Of a stretch of DNA of 64,000 nt, positions 18,574 through 28,200 are shown piece after piece (position 1 is the stretch's first letter; each line of letters starts with the position of its first letter). The DNA is taken from positions 558,001 to 622,000 of the forward strand of contig NZ_JBEVTG010000001.1 in the NCBI RefSeq assembly GCF_040513375.1. The letters are read 5' to 3'. The position numbers and the translations under genes are program-made. Source of the DNA: Flagellimonas_B algarum (lineage in GTDB: Bacteria > Bacteroidota > Bacteroidia > Flavobacteriales > Flavobacteriaceae). The notes below the pieces were generated by a model. That model saw nothing but the letters and a program-made list of their open reading frames with translations, was not told the origin of the DNA and did no database searches.

Positions 18574-19369
18574 AACCATAGGGATCATCGGATGCGGATG
18601 GCTGGGCACCCCCTTAGCCAGACACTTCTTGGCAAAAGGGTATCAGGTCAAAGGCACGACCACCTCCAAAGATAAACTGCCGGGGTTGGAGGCCCTGGGC
18701 ATTTCGGCCTATCATGTGGTACTGGATGCGGATGGTGCCAGCGGGGATCTGGATCGGTTCTTGGAAGGGATTGACTATCTGGTGATCAACGTTCCCCCCC
18801 GGATGCGAAAAAAGGATGCGGAACCCTTCCTCCCCAAAATCGAGTTCTTGTTACAAGCCTTGGAAGGTACCGGCATTGAGCGCATCGTTTTCATCAGCAG
18901 CACTTCGGTATATGGAACGGCCTCTGGCAACATCACTGAAAAAACACCGCCAGAACCTAAAACGGTATCGGCGCAACAACTCTTGGCCTCAGAAGACGTA
19001 TTGCGTTCGCATTCCGATTTGACCACAATTATTCGATTCGGTGGGTTGATCGGTCCTGACCGACACCCCATCACCATGCTTTCCGGAAGATCATTGCACA
19101 ACGGAAACGATTTGGTCAACCTCATCCATCTCGATGATTGTATCATGATGATAGCGTCGGTTATCGAGAAAACACTTTGGGGCGAATTGTTCAATGGGGT
19201 ATTCCCGTATCATCCCACCAAACAAGACTACTACACCCAAATGGCCCAAAAAAGGCAGCTCGCCCCACCGCGGTACACCGAACCTGAGCGACCGCAAGCT
19301 GTAAAAAAGATCATTTCAGAGCGATTTTCTGTTAAAGTCGGTCCGTTGGAGACATCCATTGTCGATTAA
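18566..19369 (+). CDS. NAD(P)-binding epimerase-like protein, YeeZ type
   Basis: The N-terminal Rossmann loop is GIIGCGWLGTPLA and the SDR-like strand is VFISSTSVYG; 267 residues. The protein resembles atypical extended SDRs of the E. coli YeeZ type, whose substrates are unknown. The start is a TTG codon at 18566, because the reading frame only begins to look like this family there and no ATG is near. It overlaps the peptidase stop by eight bases, so translation is probably coupled. Confidence 0.8.
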   Translation: MTETIGIIGCGWLGTPLARHFLAKGYQVKGTTTSKDKLPGLEALGISAYHVVLDADGASGDLDRFLEGIDYLVINVPPRMRKKDAEPFLPKIEFLLQALEGTGIERIVFISSTSVYGTASGNITEKTPPEPKTVSAQQLLASEDVLRSHSDLTTIIRFGGLIGPDRHPITMLSGRSLHNGNDLVNLIHLDDCIMMIASVIEKTLWGELFNGVFPYHPTKQDYYTQMAQKRQLAPPRYTEPERPQAVKKIISERFSVKVGPLETSIVD

Positions 19370-19489
19370 CTGACCACGGAAAAGGATCCCTTGACAACAA
19401 TTAAGATTTATTTATGTTAATTAAAGTATTGATTTCAAGTGCTTTAACGACAAATCCCATAACTTTAATAATGCAAATACAAAATCGTT

Positions 19490-19864
19490 ATGGAAAATTC
19501 AGTTTTAGGGACGAAAATTTTAATGGAAATGGAAAAACTGATCGGTCAGACTGTGATCAAAGGTAAAATGACCAAAAAAGTGCAGCACTTTCATGAGGCC
19601 ATTATACAAAAACATTACAATGCCACCGATGTGGTCATCGACTATCACCGCCATCGTGTGAAGATGCATGTGGTGGTCGACGAGCAGCCTTATGACCCTT
19701 CAAAGGTCAATCTGAACCTGTCACTTCTGCCGACCAATCTTTTTTTCAAAAACCTCCAGCTCTTTTTGAAGTCTTGTTTGGAACGCGATGCCAAAAGTCT
19801 GGCATTCTATTCGGGCTTGATCAAGAATTTGACCAATAGGGAGACGATCGCGCTTCAATACTAA
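19490..19864 (+). CDS. Hypothetical protein (124 aa)
   Basis: A cytoplasmic-looking protein without signal peptide or membrane segment. It has a histidine-rich middle (KVQHFHEAIIQKHY, DYHRHRVKMHVVVD). I do not recognise a family. A TAACTTTA box is at 19460-19467 and a strong terminator follows, so it is a well-bounded single gene. Confidence 0.75.
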   Translation: MENSVLGTKILMEMEKLIGQTVIKGKMTKKVQHFHEAIIQKHYNATDVVIDYHRHRVKMHVVVDEQPYDPSKVNLNLSLLPTNLFFKNLQLFLKSCLERDAKSLAFYSGLIKNLTNRETIALQY

Positions 19865-19896
19865 AGCCGACGGCTCAAAAAACCCATGAAATAGCT

Positions 19897-19933
19897 AGCC
19901 CTATGCGCCAAATGGCGCATAGGGCTTTCTTTA
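19897..19933 (+). terminator. Strong intrinsic terminator
   Basis: A perfect 14-bp inverted repeat (AGCCCTATGCGCCA against TGGCGCATAGGGCT, two-base centre) is followed by TTCTTT. It ends the 19490-19864 transcript. Confidence 0.88.
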
Positions 19934-19986
19934 ACAGCTTACTACGTAATATTTTTTTAGTTTTGCCGCACTGAAACCAAAAGGAA

Positions 19987-20685
19987 ATGAAAAAAATAGT
20001 ATTGCTTCTAGCATGTATGGGTACTTTAGGTCTAACCGCCCAGAACAACGCGGCTCTCATAGACCACTATGAAGCCTATTACAAAGAAATGCGCCTTCAA
20101 GGCGATATCAACGGGGTCATCGGTGCCTTGACGCACTTGAACATTCTATCTCCCTCCCAACAACGTCGGGATACTTTGGCGTTCGTTTACATGAACAACA
20201 ACCAGCACTTGCAAGCGCTAAACACCATCGGCATCGAAAAGAACGACAATGATTCGGATCTTGCCGTTCGTGTCAAAGCGGTTTCGCTGAAGGCTTTGAA
20301 CCAACCCAAGCGGGCGGTCGAACATTTCGAAACCCTATTCACTCGCACTCCAAATGCCTACATCGCCTATGAATTGGCCGATCTCAAGATCCAAGTGGGT
20401 GACAATGCCGGGGCGGCGTCGAATATCGAATACGGGATAACCAACGCCAAAGAAGATCAGAAATATGCCTTTTTCGAAAGACAACAGCCTTACGAGGTAC
20501 CACTAAAAGCGGCCTTTTACCATATCAAAGGCTTGATGGAGTATAACGTTGATAAAAACAATATCGATGCGGCCATAGCCCTAATGGACGAAGCGCTGAA
20601 GCTTGATCCGAATTTCAATTTGGCAAGTTTGAGCAAGCAGGCACTCGAATCTAGGAAAGCGAATCCGGAAGGGACACAGAACTAG
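19987..20685 (+). CDS. Secreted TPR-like protein
   Basis: The signal peptide (cleavage near LTAQ) is followed by a helical repeat protein of about 210 residues with TPR-like pairs, the clearest being AAIALMDEALKLDPNF near the C-terminus. It likely acts as a periplasmic scaffold. The -7 box TAGTTTTG is at 19958-19965. Its stop overlaps the stop of the convergent gene by four bases, and its terminator lies inside that gene. Confidence 0.8.
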   Translation: MKKIVLLLACMGTLGLTAQNNAALIDHYEAYYKEMRLQGDINGVIGALTHLNILSPSQQRRDTLAFVYMNNNQHLQALNTIGIEKNDNDSDLAVRVKAVSLKALNQPKRAVEHFETLFTRTPNAYIAYELADLKIQVGDNAGAASNIEYGITNAKEDQKYAFFERQQPYEVPLKAAFYHIKGLMEYNVDKNNIDAAIALMDEALKLDPNFNLASLSKQALESRKANPEGTQN

Positions 20686-21197
20686 TATCCGGTTTTCCGG
20701 TATTTTTCTTTAAGCGCTATAAGCAGAAGGCTATCCTTCTGCTTTTTTATTTCAACCAATTCACCGACATTGTCGTTGGGTACGGCAATGGAAAGCACGT
20801 AATGGGCGATTTTCCATCCCGAAGCGGTTTTTTTCAGAACCCCCGAACCACGGCACAATTTCATTTGGGTATCTAGCAATTCATCAAACCAGGCGAAACC
20901 GGCCCCTTCCCCTACATAAATATTGCGTTCAACGGCCGTAAAACTCCAAGCCCTGCCCTGATCGAAATAGGGTTTTGAAAAATCCTTGAATTCTTGGAGC
21001 TGCCAATTCTCGGTAGCATCGGTACCCAAAAAAACCCCGTCGGTCGTCATCAATGAGAAATACGCTTCAAAATCAGCATTGGAAGCGGCCTGATGCCACG
21101 CATCCAAAACGGAAGCAATGGCCTTTTTTTCAGGGTCTTGGGCGAACGCTCCAGTGAAGGATAGTAGCGCTGTTAGAAAGAAGATCTTAGTTTTCAT
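20682..21197 (-). CDS. Secreted SnoaL/NTF2-like (DUF4440-type) protein
   Basis: The ATG at 21197 gives a signal peptide (MKTKIFFLTALLSFTGAFA, then QDPEKK) and a single NTF2-like cone of about 150 residues, opening AIASVLDAWHQAASNADFE as DUF4440 proteins do. A longer frame to 21260 would read far into the upstream gene. The domain usually binds small ligands; no catalytic residues are clear. It overlaps the upstream lipoprotein gene by 11 bases, so the two are co-transcribed. Confidence 0.8.
   Translation of the reverse strand: MKTKIFFLTALLSFTGAFAQDPEKKAIASVLDAWHQAASNADFEAYFSLMTTDGVFLGTDATENWQLQEFKDFSKPYFDQGRAWSFTAVERNIYVGEGAGFAWFDELLDTQMKLCRGSGVLKKTASGWKIAHYVLSIAVPNDNVGELVEIKKQKDSLLLIALKEKYRKTGY
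20722..20748 (+). terminator. Intrinsic terminator embedded in the convergent coding sequence
   Basis: AGCAGAAGG-CTAT-CCTTCTGCT followed by six T residues is a canonical terminator for the plus-strand TPR gene. It lies entirely within the 3' end of the minus-strand gene, encoding part of its KKQKDSLLL segment. Confidence 0.85.
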
Positions 21198-21684
21198 CGA
21201 GGTACTGGTTGATATCCAAGCTATTATTGACCTGAACGTTGAATTGCGAACGTAATGCATTGTAGGCCGTAACTAAGGCCTTCATGGGGTCTTCTATTTC
21301 GGCTCGATCGTTGAGCCCCCCCTTTAGACGGAGCATTTGGGTCAATAACACCCGTTGTCTACTCCGAATTTGTGCCTTATCGAACTCGGGAGGATAGGTT
21401 CCTTGGGCCCAAGTCTTTTGCTTCTCCAAAAGATCGTCAACAGCCAATTGCAGCTCTTCGCGGTTCGAAGCGCGCATCATGATCCCATAGCTATTCTCGA
21501 ATTCTTTGTAATCCGACCACGCATCCAACAGCTGGGTCGCCCTTTCGTTGGTCGCCACCAAGTTCGGAAGGGCCTGCAACGAAAAGAAAGACGTATTATC
21601 GTCTTGTGTGTCCTTTGTGTCGGCGCCTTCACCACAAGAAAAGACCAAGAAACAAACCAAGGTCAACATCAAGATTTTTTGCAT
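21187..21684 (-). CDS. Hypothetical lipoprotein
   Basis: Starting at ATG 21684 the product opens MQKILMLTLVCFLVFSCGEG, a lipoprotein signal with the acylated cysteine in FSC followed by acidic residues. The remaining 145 residues are mostly helical and charged. No family recognised. It is the first gene of a two-gene operon with the NTF2-like protein. Confidence 0.7.
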   Translation of the reverse strand: MQKILMLTLVCFLVFSCGEGADTKDTQDDNTSFFSLQALPNLVATNERATQLLDAWSDYKEFENSYGIMMRASNREELQLAVDDLLEKQKTWAQGTYPPEFDKAQIRSRQRVLLTQMLRLKGGLNDRAEIEDPMKALVTAYNALRSQFNVQVNNSLDINQYLDEN

Positions 21685-21713
21685 GAAACGAAAGTACAAA
21701 TTTTAAGATAAGC

Positions 21714-21721
21714 TATCTTTA
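21714..21721 (+). promoter_or_regulatory. -7 box variant before the TDH-like gene
   Basis: TATCTTTA lies 27 bases before the ATG at 21749. Confidence 0.35.
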
Positions 21722-21748
21722 GTGCCGCATACGTTAAACCCGTTTTCC

Positions 21749-22699
21749 ATGCAAAAATCCATATTGATCTTGGGTGCCTGTGGGCAGATCGGCACAGAGC
21801 TCACCCTGGCCTTACGACAGAAATTCGGCGAAGACAATGTCGTTGCCAGTGACATTCGTGAAGGGGGCGGTGAGCTCATGCGAACCGGACCCTTTGAATT
21901 GTTGGATGCCACCAATTACGAGGCCATCGAAGATGTGGTCATGCATTATGAAATAGAGGAAGTGTATTTAATGGCGGCCATGTTGAGTGCTACGGGTGAG
22001 AAGTTCCCGATGCGGGCATGGAACCTCAATATGAACTCCTTGTTCAATGTATTGAATTTGGGAAAGGAGCAGAAAATCGATAAGATATTTTGGCCTTCGA
22101 GTATCGCTGTTTTCGGTACCAATACCCCAAAGGAACTGACCCCCCAAGATACGTTGATGCAACCCAGCACGGTCTATGGGATCAGCAAACAGGCCGGTGA
22201 ACGCTGGTGTGAGTATTACTTCAATAAGTACCAGGTCGACGTGCGCAGTGTGCGTTATCCTGGCCTGATCAGTTGGAAGACACTCCCGGGTGGTGGGACC
22301 ACCGATTATGCCGTGGAAATTTTTCACAAAGCACTTGCCGATGGAAGCTATTCGTGTTTTCTCGATCAAGACACTTCGTTACCCATGATGTATATGGACG
22401 ATGCCATACGCGCGACCATCGGATTGATGGATGCCGACCCGGGCACCCTAAAAGTGCGATCGTCTTATAACTTGTCGGCGATGAGCTTTTCACCCAAAGA
22501 AATCGCTGAAAGCATCAAGACCCATCTACCGCATTTCGAAATGGGGTATGCGCCTGATTTCAGACAGCAAATAGCCGATTCATGGCCGAGTAGTATCGAT
22601 GATGGTGCAGCGCGGAAAGATTGGGGTTGGAAACCCGAATACGACCTCGAGGCGACCACCTCTGTCATGCTCCAAAACCTAAAGGCCGCGGCGCGGTAA
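21749..22699 (+). CDS. Extended SDR, L-threonine 3-dehydrogenase-like
   Basis: The 316-residue protein has the NAD loop LGACGQIGTEL, the serine strand WPSSIAVFG and the catalytic YGISK. Segments such as VRYPGLISW and TTDYAVEIFHKAL are typical of the SDR-type threonine dehydrogenases of psychrophilic flavobacteria, which turn threonine into 2-amino-3-ketobutyrate. The ATG at 21749 is preferred to a GTG at 21722 because it sits right before the Rossmann strand. Another sugar-nucleotide epimerase activity is possible but less likely. Confidence 0.85.
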   Translation: MQKSILILGACGQIGTELTLALRQKFGEDNVVASDIREGGGELMRTGPFELLDATNYEAIEDVVMHYEIEEVYLMAAMLSATGEKFPMRAWNLNMNSLFNVLNLGKEQKIDKIFWPSSIAVFGTNTPKELTPQDTLMQPSTVYGISKQAGERWCEYYFNKYQVDVRSVRYPGLISWKTLPGGGTTDYAVEIFHKALADGSYSCFLDQDTSLPMMYMDDAIRATIGLMDADPGTLKVRSSYNLSAMSFSPKEIAESIKTHLPHFEMGYAPDFRQQIADSWPSSIDDGAARKDWGWKPEYDLEATTSVMLQNLKAAAR

Positions 22700-22719
22700 T
22701 CGTATTTTCATGATTTCGA

Positions 22720-23169
22720 TTATGGGTTGTGGATGTCGGACTTACCCCCTGTCTTTTTGACCAAGCCGATCGATTCGATGGTAATTCGCTTGTCTATGGG
22801 CTTCAACATGTCGTACATGTTCAAGGCCACCACACTGGCACCATGCATGGCTTCCACTTCGACCCCTGTCTTGTAAAAGGTCTTCACGGTAACGGTAACC
22901 GTTATTGCCAAATCGGAAATCGCATAGTCGATCTTTGCGAATTCTATGGGTAATGGATGGCAATCGGGAAGGAGGTCAGGGGTTTTCTTTATGCCTAAAA
23001 AACCTGCGGCCCGGCTCATCGCGAATACATCGCCTTTGGGCACCTCACCGGCTTCTATCGCAGTTATCGTATCGATGCTGCCGACCCTGACGATAGCTTC
23101 GGCTATGGCCATTCGATGGGTGTTCTGTTTTGTTGTAATATCGACCATGGCTATGAATTGACTTTCCAT
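22720..23169 (-). CDS. moaC: Cyclic pyranopterin monophosphate synthase MoaC
   Basis: MoaC acts with MoaA to make the first molybdopterin intermediate. Family signatures are MVDIT at the start, KGDVF, the DCHPLPI metal/substrate loop, GVEVEAMHGASVVALNMYD and the terminal GGKS. The ORF can start at 23169 (overlapping moaE by 19 bases) or at an ATG at 23148; the longer start keeps a short lead before MVD as in other MoaC proteins. The cofactor serves the nitrate reductase and sulfite dehydrogenase encoded nearby. Confidence 0.93.
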   Translation of the reverse strand: MESQFIAMVDITTKQNTHRMAIAEAIVRVGSIDTITAIEAGEVPKGDVFAMSRAAGFLGIKKTPDLLPDCHPLPIEFAKIDYAISDLAITVTVTVKTFYKTGVEVEAMHGASVVALNMYDMLKPIDKRITIESIGLVKKTGGKSDIHNP

Positions 23170-23591
23170 TGGTAGGAGTTGTCTGCAAAGTGCTCCTTAC
23201 CAAAAACCGGGACTTCCTTTTTTATCGCCTCGACCACGAAATGCAGGCCGTCGAAAACCGCCTTTCGATGCGCTGAGGAAACCATCACGAAAAGACAGAC
23301 TTCCCCAACGGCGACCGAACCCAAGCTGTGACGGATGCATAGCCCGCTCAGATCGTATTTCGCACGTGCCGACTCCATGATCTCGTGGAATTTTTGATTT
23401 GCCATCTGTTCGTAAGCAGTATATTCAATGGCCGCAACGGTCTTGTTATCGATAACATCGGCGCGAACCTGGCCCAAAAAAATATCATGGGCACCCGTGC
23501 CGGTGGCAGCCTGTTGCCTGGCTATGGTATCGGCGATGAATTGTGGCGGGATCGCACCTTGTATAAAAAGGTCGGTGATTTCAGCATTCAT
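23151..23591 (-). CDS. moaE: Molybdopterin synthase catalytic subunit MoaE
   Basis: MoaE is the large subunit that inserts sulfur into precursor Z. The RADVIDNKTVAAIEYTAYE segment, the IRHSLGSVAVGEVCLFV strand, HRKAVFDGLHFVVEAIKKEVP and the closing K-E region match the family. Start at ATG 23591 gives 146 residues; upstream codons up to 23666 run into the tRNA promoter. MoaD, MoaA, MoeA and MobA are not in this window. Confidence 0.93.
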   Translation of the reverse strand: MNAEITDLFIQGAIPPQFIADTIARQQAATGTGAHDIFLGQVRADVIDNKTVAAIEYTAYEQMANQKFHEIMESARAKYDLSGLCIRHSLGSVAVGEVCLFVMVSSAHRKAVFDGLHFVVEAIKKEVPVFGKEHFADNSYQWKVNS

Positions 23592-23648
23592 TCCCCTAAA
23601 GTACAGAAGAAATAGGAATCGGTAGTTTTCGAAAGTGCTAAAAAACAC

Positions 23649-23656
23649 TATTTTTG
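23649..23656 (+). promoter_or_regulatory. tRNA-Arg promoter -7 box
   Basis: TATTTTTG is a perfect -7 match 12 bases before the mature tRNA 5' end. Confidence 0.6.
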
Positions 23657-23668
23657 CCCTCCACATTG

Positions 23669-23740
23669 GGCCCCGTAGTTCAATGGATAGAATAGAAGTT
23701 TCCTAAACTTTAGATGCAAGTTCGATTCTTGCCGGGGCTA
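23669..23740 (+). tRNA. tRNA-Arg (CCT)
   Basis: A 72-base cloverleaf folds by hand: acceptor GGCCCCG with CGGGGCT (one G-U pair), D-arm GTTC/GAAT, anticodon stem GAAGT/ACTTT with loop TTCCTAA (anticodon CCT), T-arm GCAAG-TTCGATT-CTTGC, discriminator A. CCA is not encoded. It reads AGG codons. A T-rich stretch follows directly. Confidence 0.92.
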
Positions 23741-23793
23741 CTTTTTCCTTTTCGATTCAAAGTCTACTCTAGACCATTTTCCTTTTGTCCGTT

Positions 23794-25242
23794 TTATTCG
23801 ACCAGGTTCAAAGTCACTTCTTGAAAGTTCGATTTTGGAGCCTCACAAACTGGACAACAGTAGGTTTCGGAAAGACCTTTGAATGGAGTACCAGCTGGGA
23901 TATTGGCCTGTGCATCTCCTTGGGATGCATCATAGACCGTAAGACAGGAGGTACATTGAAAAACGGTTCGGAGGGCAATCTCATCATCTTTTTTTAGGCC
24001 TTTGCCCCGTTCTTGGGGCTTGCTCAATTCCTTAAAATATTTTTTGCTCAACTCCATGAGCAACTGTCCCAACTGTTTTTGATCTACCGCTTGGGCATAA
24101 CCCACGTATTCATCCGTATTGGGGTCGAAATTTTTGAAATGGAGGACATTGAACGTCGGTTTCCCTTTGAACTGCTTTATGGCTTCCGGTATCGGGTTCT
24201 TTTCAACGATGATCGAAGCGAAATGGGAACGTTTACCCACATCATTGCTGATGCCGAAGGTCAAGCCATAGGTGCTGATATCGTTTTCATCAAAATGCTT
24301 CACCAAATCCTTTTTTAGTTCTAAGGCAGCGGGATCATCAACCGGTAAATGCCAGTTCATTTCCAGCTGTGAGTGACGTACGTTTATCCCCCGTTGCCCT
24401 AAGAAGCGTTCCAATTCTGGACGGCTTTCTTTTGGTATTCCCTTGACGATGAACGATTTCCATGGGGTAATACTGATCTTACCAATACTGTTATCCAAAC
24501 AAAATCCGCAAAAATCACGAAGAAAGCCCAAGTCATACTGGTTGTTGCGCCAATACAGACCAAGCCAATATTTATCGAGGCCCATTCGGTTCATCCCCTC
24601 GTAGTAAGGAAAGGTCAAAAAAGGGATTTCCAAAGGCTTGGTCAGGCTTCGGTTATTGGTCAATAAACTTTGGTTCAATATCGAAAACAGTTGATCCACA
24701 TTATCGATAGTGGCGTAAATGGCATCAATGGCCTTGGTCACTTTCACGATATCCCAACTGTAGACCAAAACCGGGTAATACGCACGTTTCTTCCAATGCG
24801 GCAGTAGCATGTTCAGGTACCAGTAGTCTTCTTCTTCGGATGCAATAAAATTTAAATTGCCGTTGAAAATCGGTACCAAGCGCTGTTTGGGGTCGGTGAT
24901 GTTGACTTTCAATTTGGGACTGAAATCGAACTCTTCCAAAATATAGAGATATGTCGATCCTTTCAACCAATAGGTCATATCGAAAATATCCGCTGAAACG
25001 TAAGACGAAACAATATTCTGGTAACTTCTATCAGTAACGATCTGGGTGCTATACCCCGCACGCTGTTCCAATTCGGATTTCTTGGTCGTAGGAAGGGAAA
25101 ACAACAAGTCTTGGCGCGAACCAAAGGAAACCGTTTCCAAACCGGCAAGTTCAAGCAAAGCGATGCCGTCTTTGAGTTCACCTGGAGAGGTGACACCTCC
25201 TTTTAGCAAAATCCGGCTCAAATCATCATTCTTCAAGCTCAT
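23794..25242 (-). CDS. Rubredoxin-tailed, sulfite-reductase-like partner of nitrate reductase
   Basis: Residues 428-482 form a rubredoxin domain (CTSC at 430-433, CPVC at 463-466) that binds one iron. The long N-terminal part resembles nitrite/sulfite reductase halves: KISITPWKSFIVKGIP matches the ferredoxin-like strand, and a later stretch near SNDVGKRSHFASIIVEKN lines up with the siroheme/4Fe-4S region but lacks its cysteines. It is probably a non-catalytic scaffold or electron carrier. The ATG overlaps the nitrate reductase stop (ATGA), so it is almost surely co-translated with it. Electron delivery to nitrate reductase is inferred. Confidence 0.75.
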   Translation of the reverse strand: MSLKNDDLSRILLKGGVTSPGELKDGIALLELAGLETVSFGSRQDLLFSLPTTKKSELEQRAGYSTQIVTDRSYQNIVSSYVSADIFDMTYWLKGSTYLYILEEFDFSPKLKVNITDPKQRLVPIFNGNLNFIASEEEDYWYLNMLLPHWKKRAYYPVLVYSWDIVKVTKAIDAIYATIDNVDQLFSILNQSLLTNNRSLTKPLEIPFLTFPYYEGMNRMGLDKYWLGLYWRNNQYDLGFLRDFCGFCLDNSIGKISITPWKSFIVKGIPKESRPELERFLGQRGINVRHSQLEMNWHLPVDDPAALELKKDLVKHFDENDISTYGLTFGISNDVGKRSHFASIIVEKNPIPEAIKQFKGKPTFNVLHFKNFDPNTDEYVGYAQAVDQKQLGQLLMELSKKYFKELSKPQERGKGLKKDDEIALRTVFQCTSCLTVYDASQGDAQANIPAGTPFKGLSETYCCPVCEAPKSNFQEVTLNLVE

Positions 25243-28200
25243 GCCATCGCGGTTTTTAAAGAGTCGTTCAAGATCCCTTTTACTTCGGGTTTGCAGCTTC
25301 CGCAACCCAATCCGGCACCGGTTTGGGTGCAAAGGGAGCTCAAGTCGGAACACCCTCCGGAAATGGCATCTTGCAGGTTGCCAAGACCGACTTGTGAACA
25401 GGAACAAACCAGTTTTCCTTTTAGTGGTGCACTGTTCGAACTTCCACGTAACAACTCTTCGCGTTTATCCGAAAGTTCGATTTCTTCCTCAATAAGCCGT
25501 TTGAACTCAGCGAACTCACTCTTATCACCCATAAGCACGGTCCCTTTCAAGGTATCGTCTTTAACGATACACTTCTTATAGAAACGCTTACTGACATCCA
25601 TTAAAATAATCTCTTCATAGCTCGGGTCATCCTTGGGGGTATTCACCATTCCGATACTGCATAGATCGAGATCATCGAATTTGAGAATATTCATCAAAAC
25701 CGACCCGGTGTAAATGCTACCCAAATCCCCTAGAAGATAGTTTGCCGCGACATCGGCTTGCTGTTCCGCGGCAGAGGTTATCCCAAAAAGCGCATTTTCG
25801 AATTCGGCGATCTCTCCCAATGCAAAGATGTCAGGGTCACTGGTCTTCAGATACGGATCGACCTTTACCCCGCGGCCGGTCGATAGGCCCGCGGCTTTTA
25901 AAATATCGATATTGGGCCTTGTACCGATAGCATATACAATGGCATTGCAGCTGAGTATCCTTCCGGTCTTCAAACCGACGTTCAATAGGTGCTTGCCTTC
26001 TTTTTCCTCAAAAACGGTATTCACCTCGTTATCGAAATAAATCTGTATGCCGCGGTCTCGAACATCTTCGGCAAGCAGGCGACTGGAAACCAAATCCAAT
26101 TGCCGTTCCATAAGTCTGGGCGCTCGCTGTATGATACTGATATTCACCGATTTTTTATTCAAGGCGGCGGCTAATTCGAGACCCAGCAATCCGCCACCCA
26201 CAATGACCACATGCTGTTGTTCATTTGAAAGACCGGTGTCTTTCAAGTACGCTTTCAACCTATCCGCATCACTACGTTGGCGCATGGTAAACCGACCAGG
26301 AAGATCCAATCGAACATCACTAGGGATGAAAGCCCTACTTCCTGTGGCGACGATCAGTTTATCGTACGAATGTTCAACGCCCCTTTCATCGGTTACCGTT
26401 TTTTTGTCAGGATGAATGCTACTGATACCGTTTTCGCTATGAAGCAAAACATCTAGTTTTTCAAGCTCCCCTTTTTTCAATTTCTGTAATGCCTCCCAAG
26501 GGAGATCTTCATTTACGTATTCGGGGAGCAATACGCGATTGTAAAAGGGGTACTTCTCCTTCGAAAAAACCTCGATCGTATCGACTTCGTTCTTCTCGCG
26601 AAACGATTGGATGAACCGATAGCCCGCCGCACCGGCACCGACCACTACGATCTTTTCTGCAGGTTTGCGATATTTTTCGACTTGTACCGCCGAATACTTG
26701 AAATCAGGTTCTTTGGAAATGGGATCGATCAGTTCACCGGTCAGGTTATTGGCCCTACCAAAATCGCTTTGAAGTGTTTTACCCCAGTGCATCGGTAAAA
26801 AAACCACCCGTTCGCGAATATCGAAATCGATCTTTACCTTGACCCGAACCGAGCCACGACGGCTGGTGACGACGGCCACATCACCTTCATTCAGTCCCCT
26901 TAAATAAGCATCGACCCGGTTCATTTGTAGATAAGGGGAAGGAGTATGGGTCAATAGTCGCTTCACCTTCCCGGTTTTGGTACGGGTATGCCATTGATCA
27001 CGTACCCTACCGGTGTTCAAAATCAAGGGATACTCGGTGTCGGTCCGTTCCGATACGTTTTCGAGTCGTTTCGGGGCATTGAAATGGGCTTTCCGATCGG
27101 CGGTGAAATAGTGTTGATCTTCGAAAAGGCGTGGGGTACCCGGATGTTTTTGATGGGGTACCGGCCATTGAAAGCTACCTTCGTTTCGGAGTCGTTCGTG
27201 CGAAAGCCCTGAAATATCGATGTTCGTTCCTTTGGTAATCAAGCAGTATTCGTCATAGACCTCGCTGACCGAATCATAATCAAAGCCTTGAAACCCCATG
27301 CTTTGGGCGAACCTCCATAGGATTTCGGCATCAGGAAGGGCCTCCCCCGGCGGTTCGATCACTTTGGGCAAATAGCTGATGCGTCGTTCCGAATTGGTCA
27401 TGGTGCCTTCTTTTTCAAGCCATCCGGCGGCAGGTAGTAACAAGTCGGCATAGCGGGTGGTTTCCGAAGAATGGGAAATATCCTGTACGACCACAAAACT
27501 TGCTTTTTCCAGGGCTTTCTCGACTTTTCTCGCATTGGGAAGACTGACCACCGGATTGGTACAAATGATCCAAACCGCTTTCATTTTTCCTGAGGCCAAA
27601 GCATCGAACATTTCGGTAGCGGTCAGTCCGGGTTCCCCTTTGATTTCCTTACCGCCCCAGAATTCTTGGACTTCCTTGCGATGTGCCGGATCGCCTAAAT
27701 CGCGATGGGCAGCCAAAAGGCTTGCCATGCCCCCTACTTCCCGTCCGCCCATGGCGTTGGGCTGTCCGGTCAACGAGAAAGGTCCTGAACCGGGTTTGCC
27801 TATTTGGCCGGTCAGCAAGGATAGGTTCAACAGGGATATGTTCTTGTCGACACCGATGACGCTTTGGTTTAGACCCATGGTCCACATACTGATGAACCCT
27901 TTGGCTTCGGCGATCATTTTTGCTGCCTTCTTGATATCGTTTACGGCAATACCGCATTTTTCAGAGGCTTGTCGCAGGGTGAGTTCAAACGCTTTGAGCC
28001 TACATGCTTCGTAATTTGCAGTGTATCGTTTGATAAAGGCCTTGTCTATTTTCTTTTTCTCGATGAGCCATCTCGCCATAGCATTGAACAAGATCACATC
28101 CGTGCCCGGTAGGATCTGGAGGTGCAAATCGGCCATTTCACAGGTTTGGGTCTTACGTGGGTCGACCACGATCATCTTGACCTTTGGGTTTGCTTCCTTA

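Noticed and set aside
19391..19418. TTGACA followed by TATGTT, resembling a sigma-70 promoter
   Set aside because: Bacteroidota primary promoters use TTTG/TAnnTTTG; a -7-like box nearer to the gene (19460-19467) explains the locus better.
22885..22905. GTAAC and GTTA repeats inside moaC resembling the sulfur-island operator
   Set aside because: The spacing is not 5-4-5, it lies within coding sequence and no -7 box is at the right distance.
23669..23740. tRNA-Arg (CCT) as an integration site for the nitrate island
   Set aside because: This tRNA is a common attachment site, but no integrase and no repeat of the tRNA 3' end was noticed in the following island.
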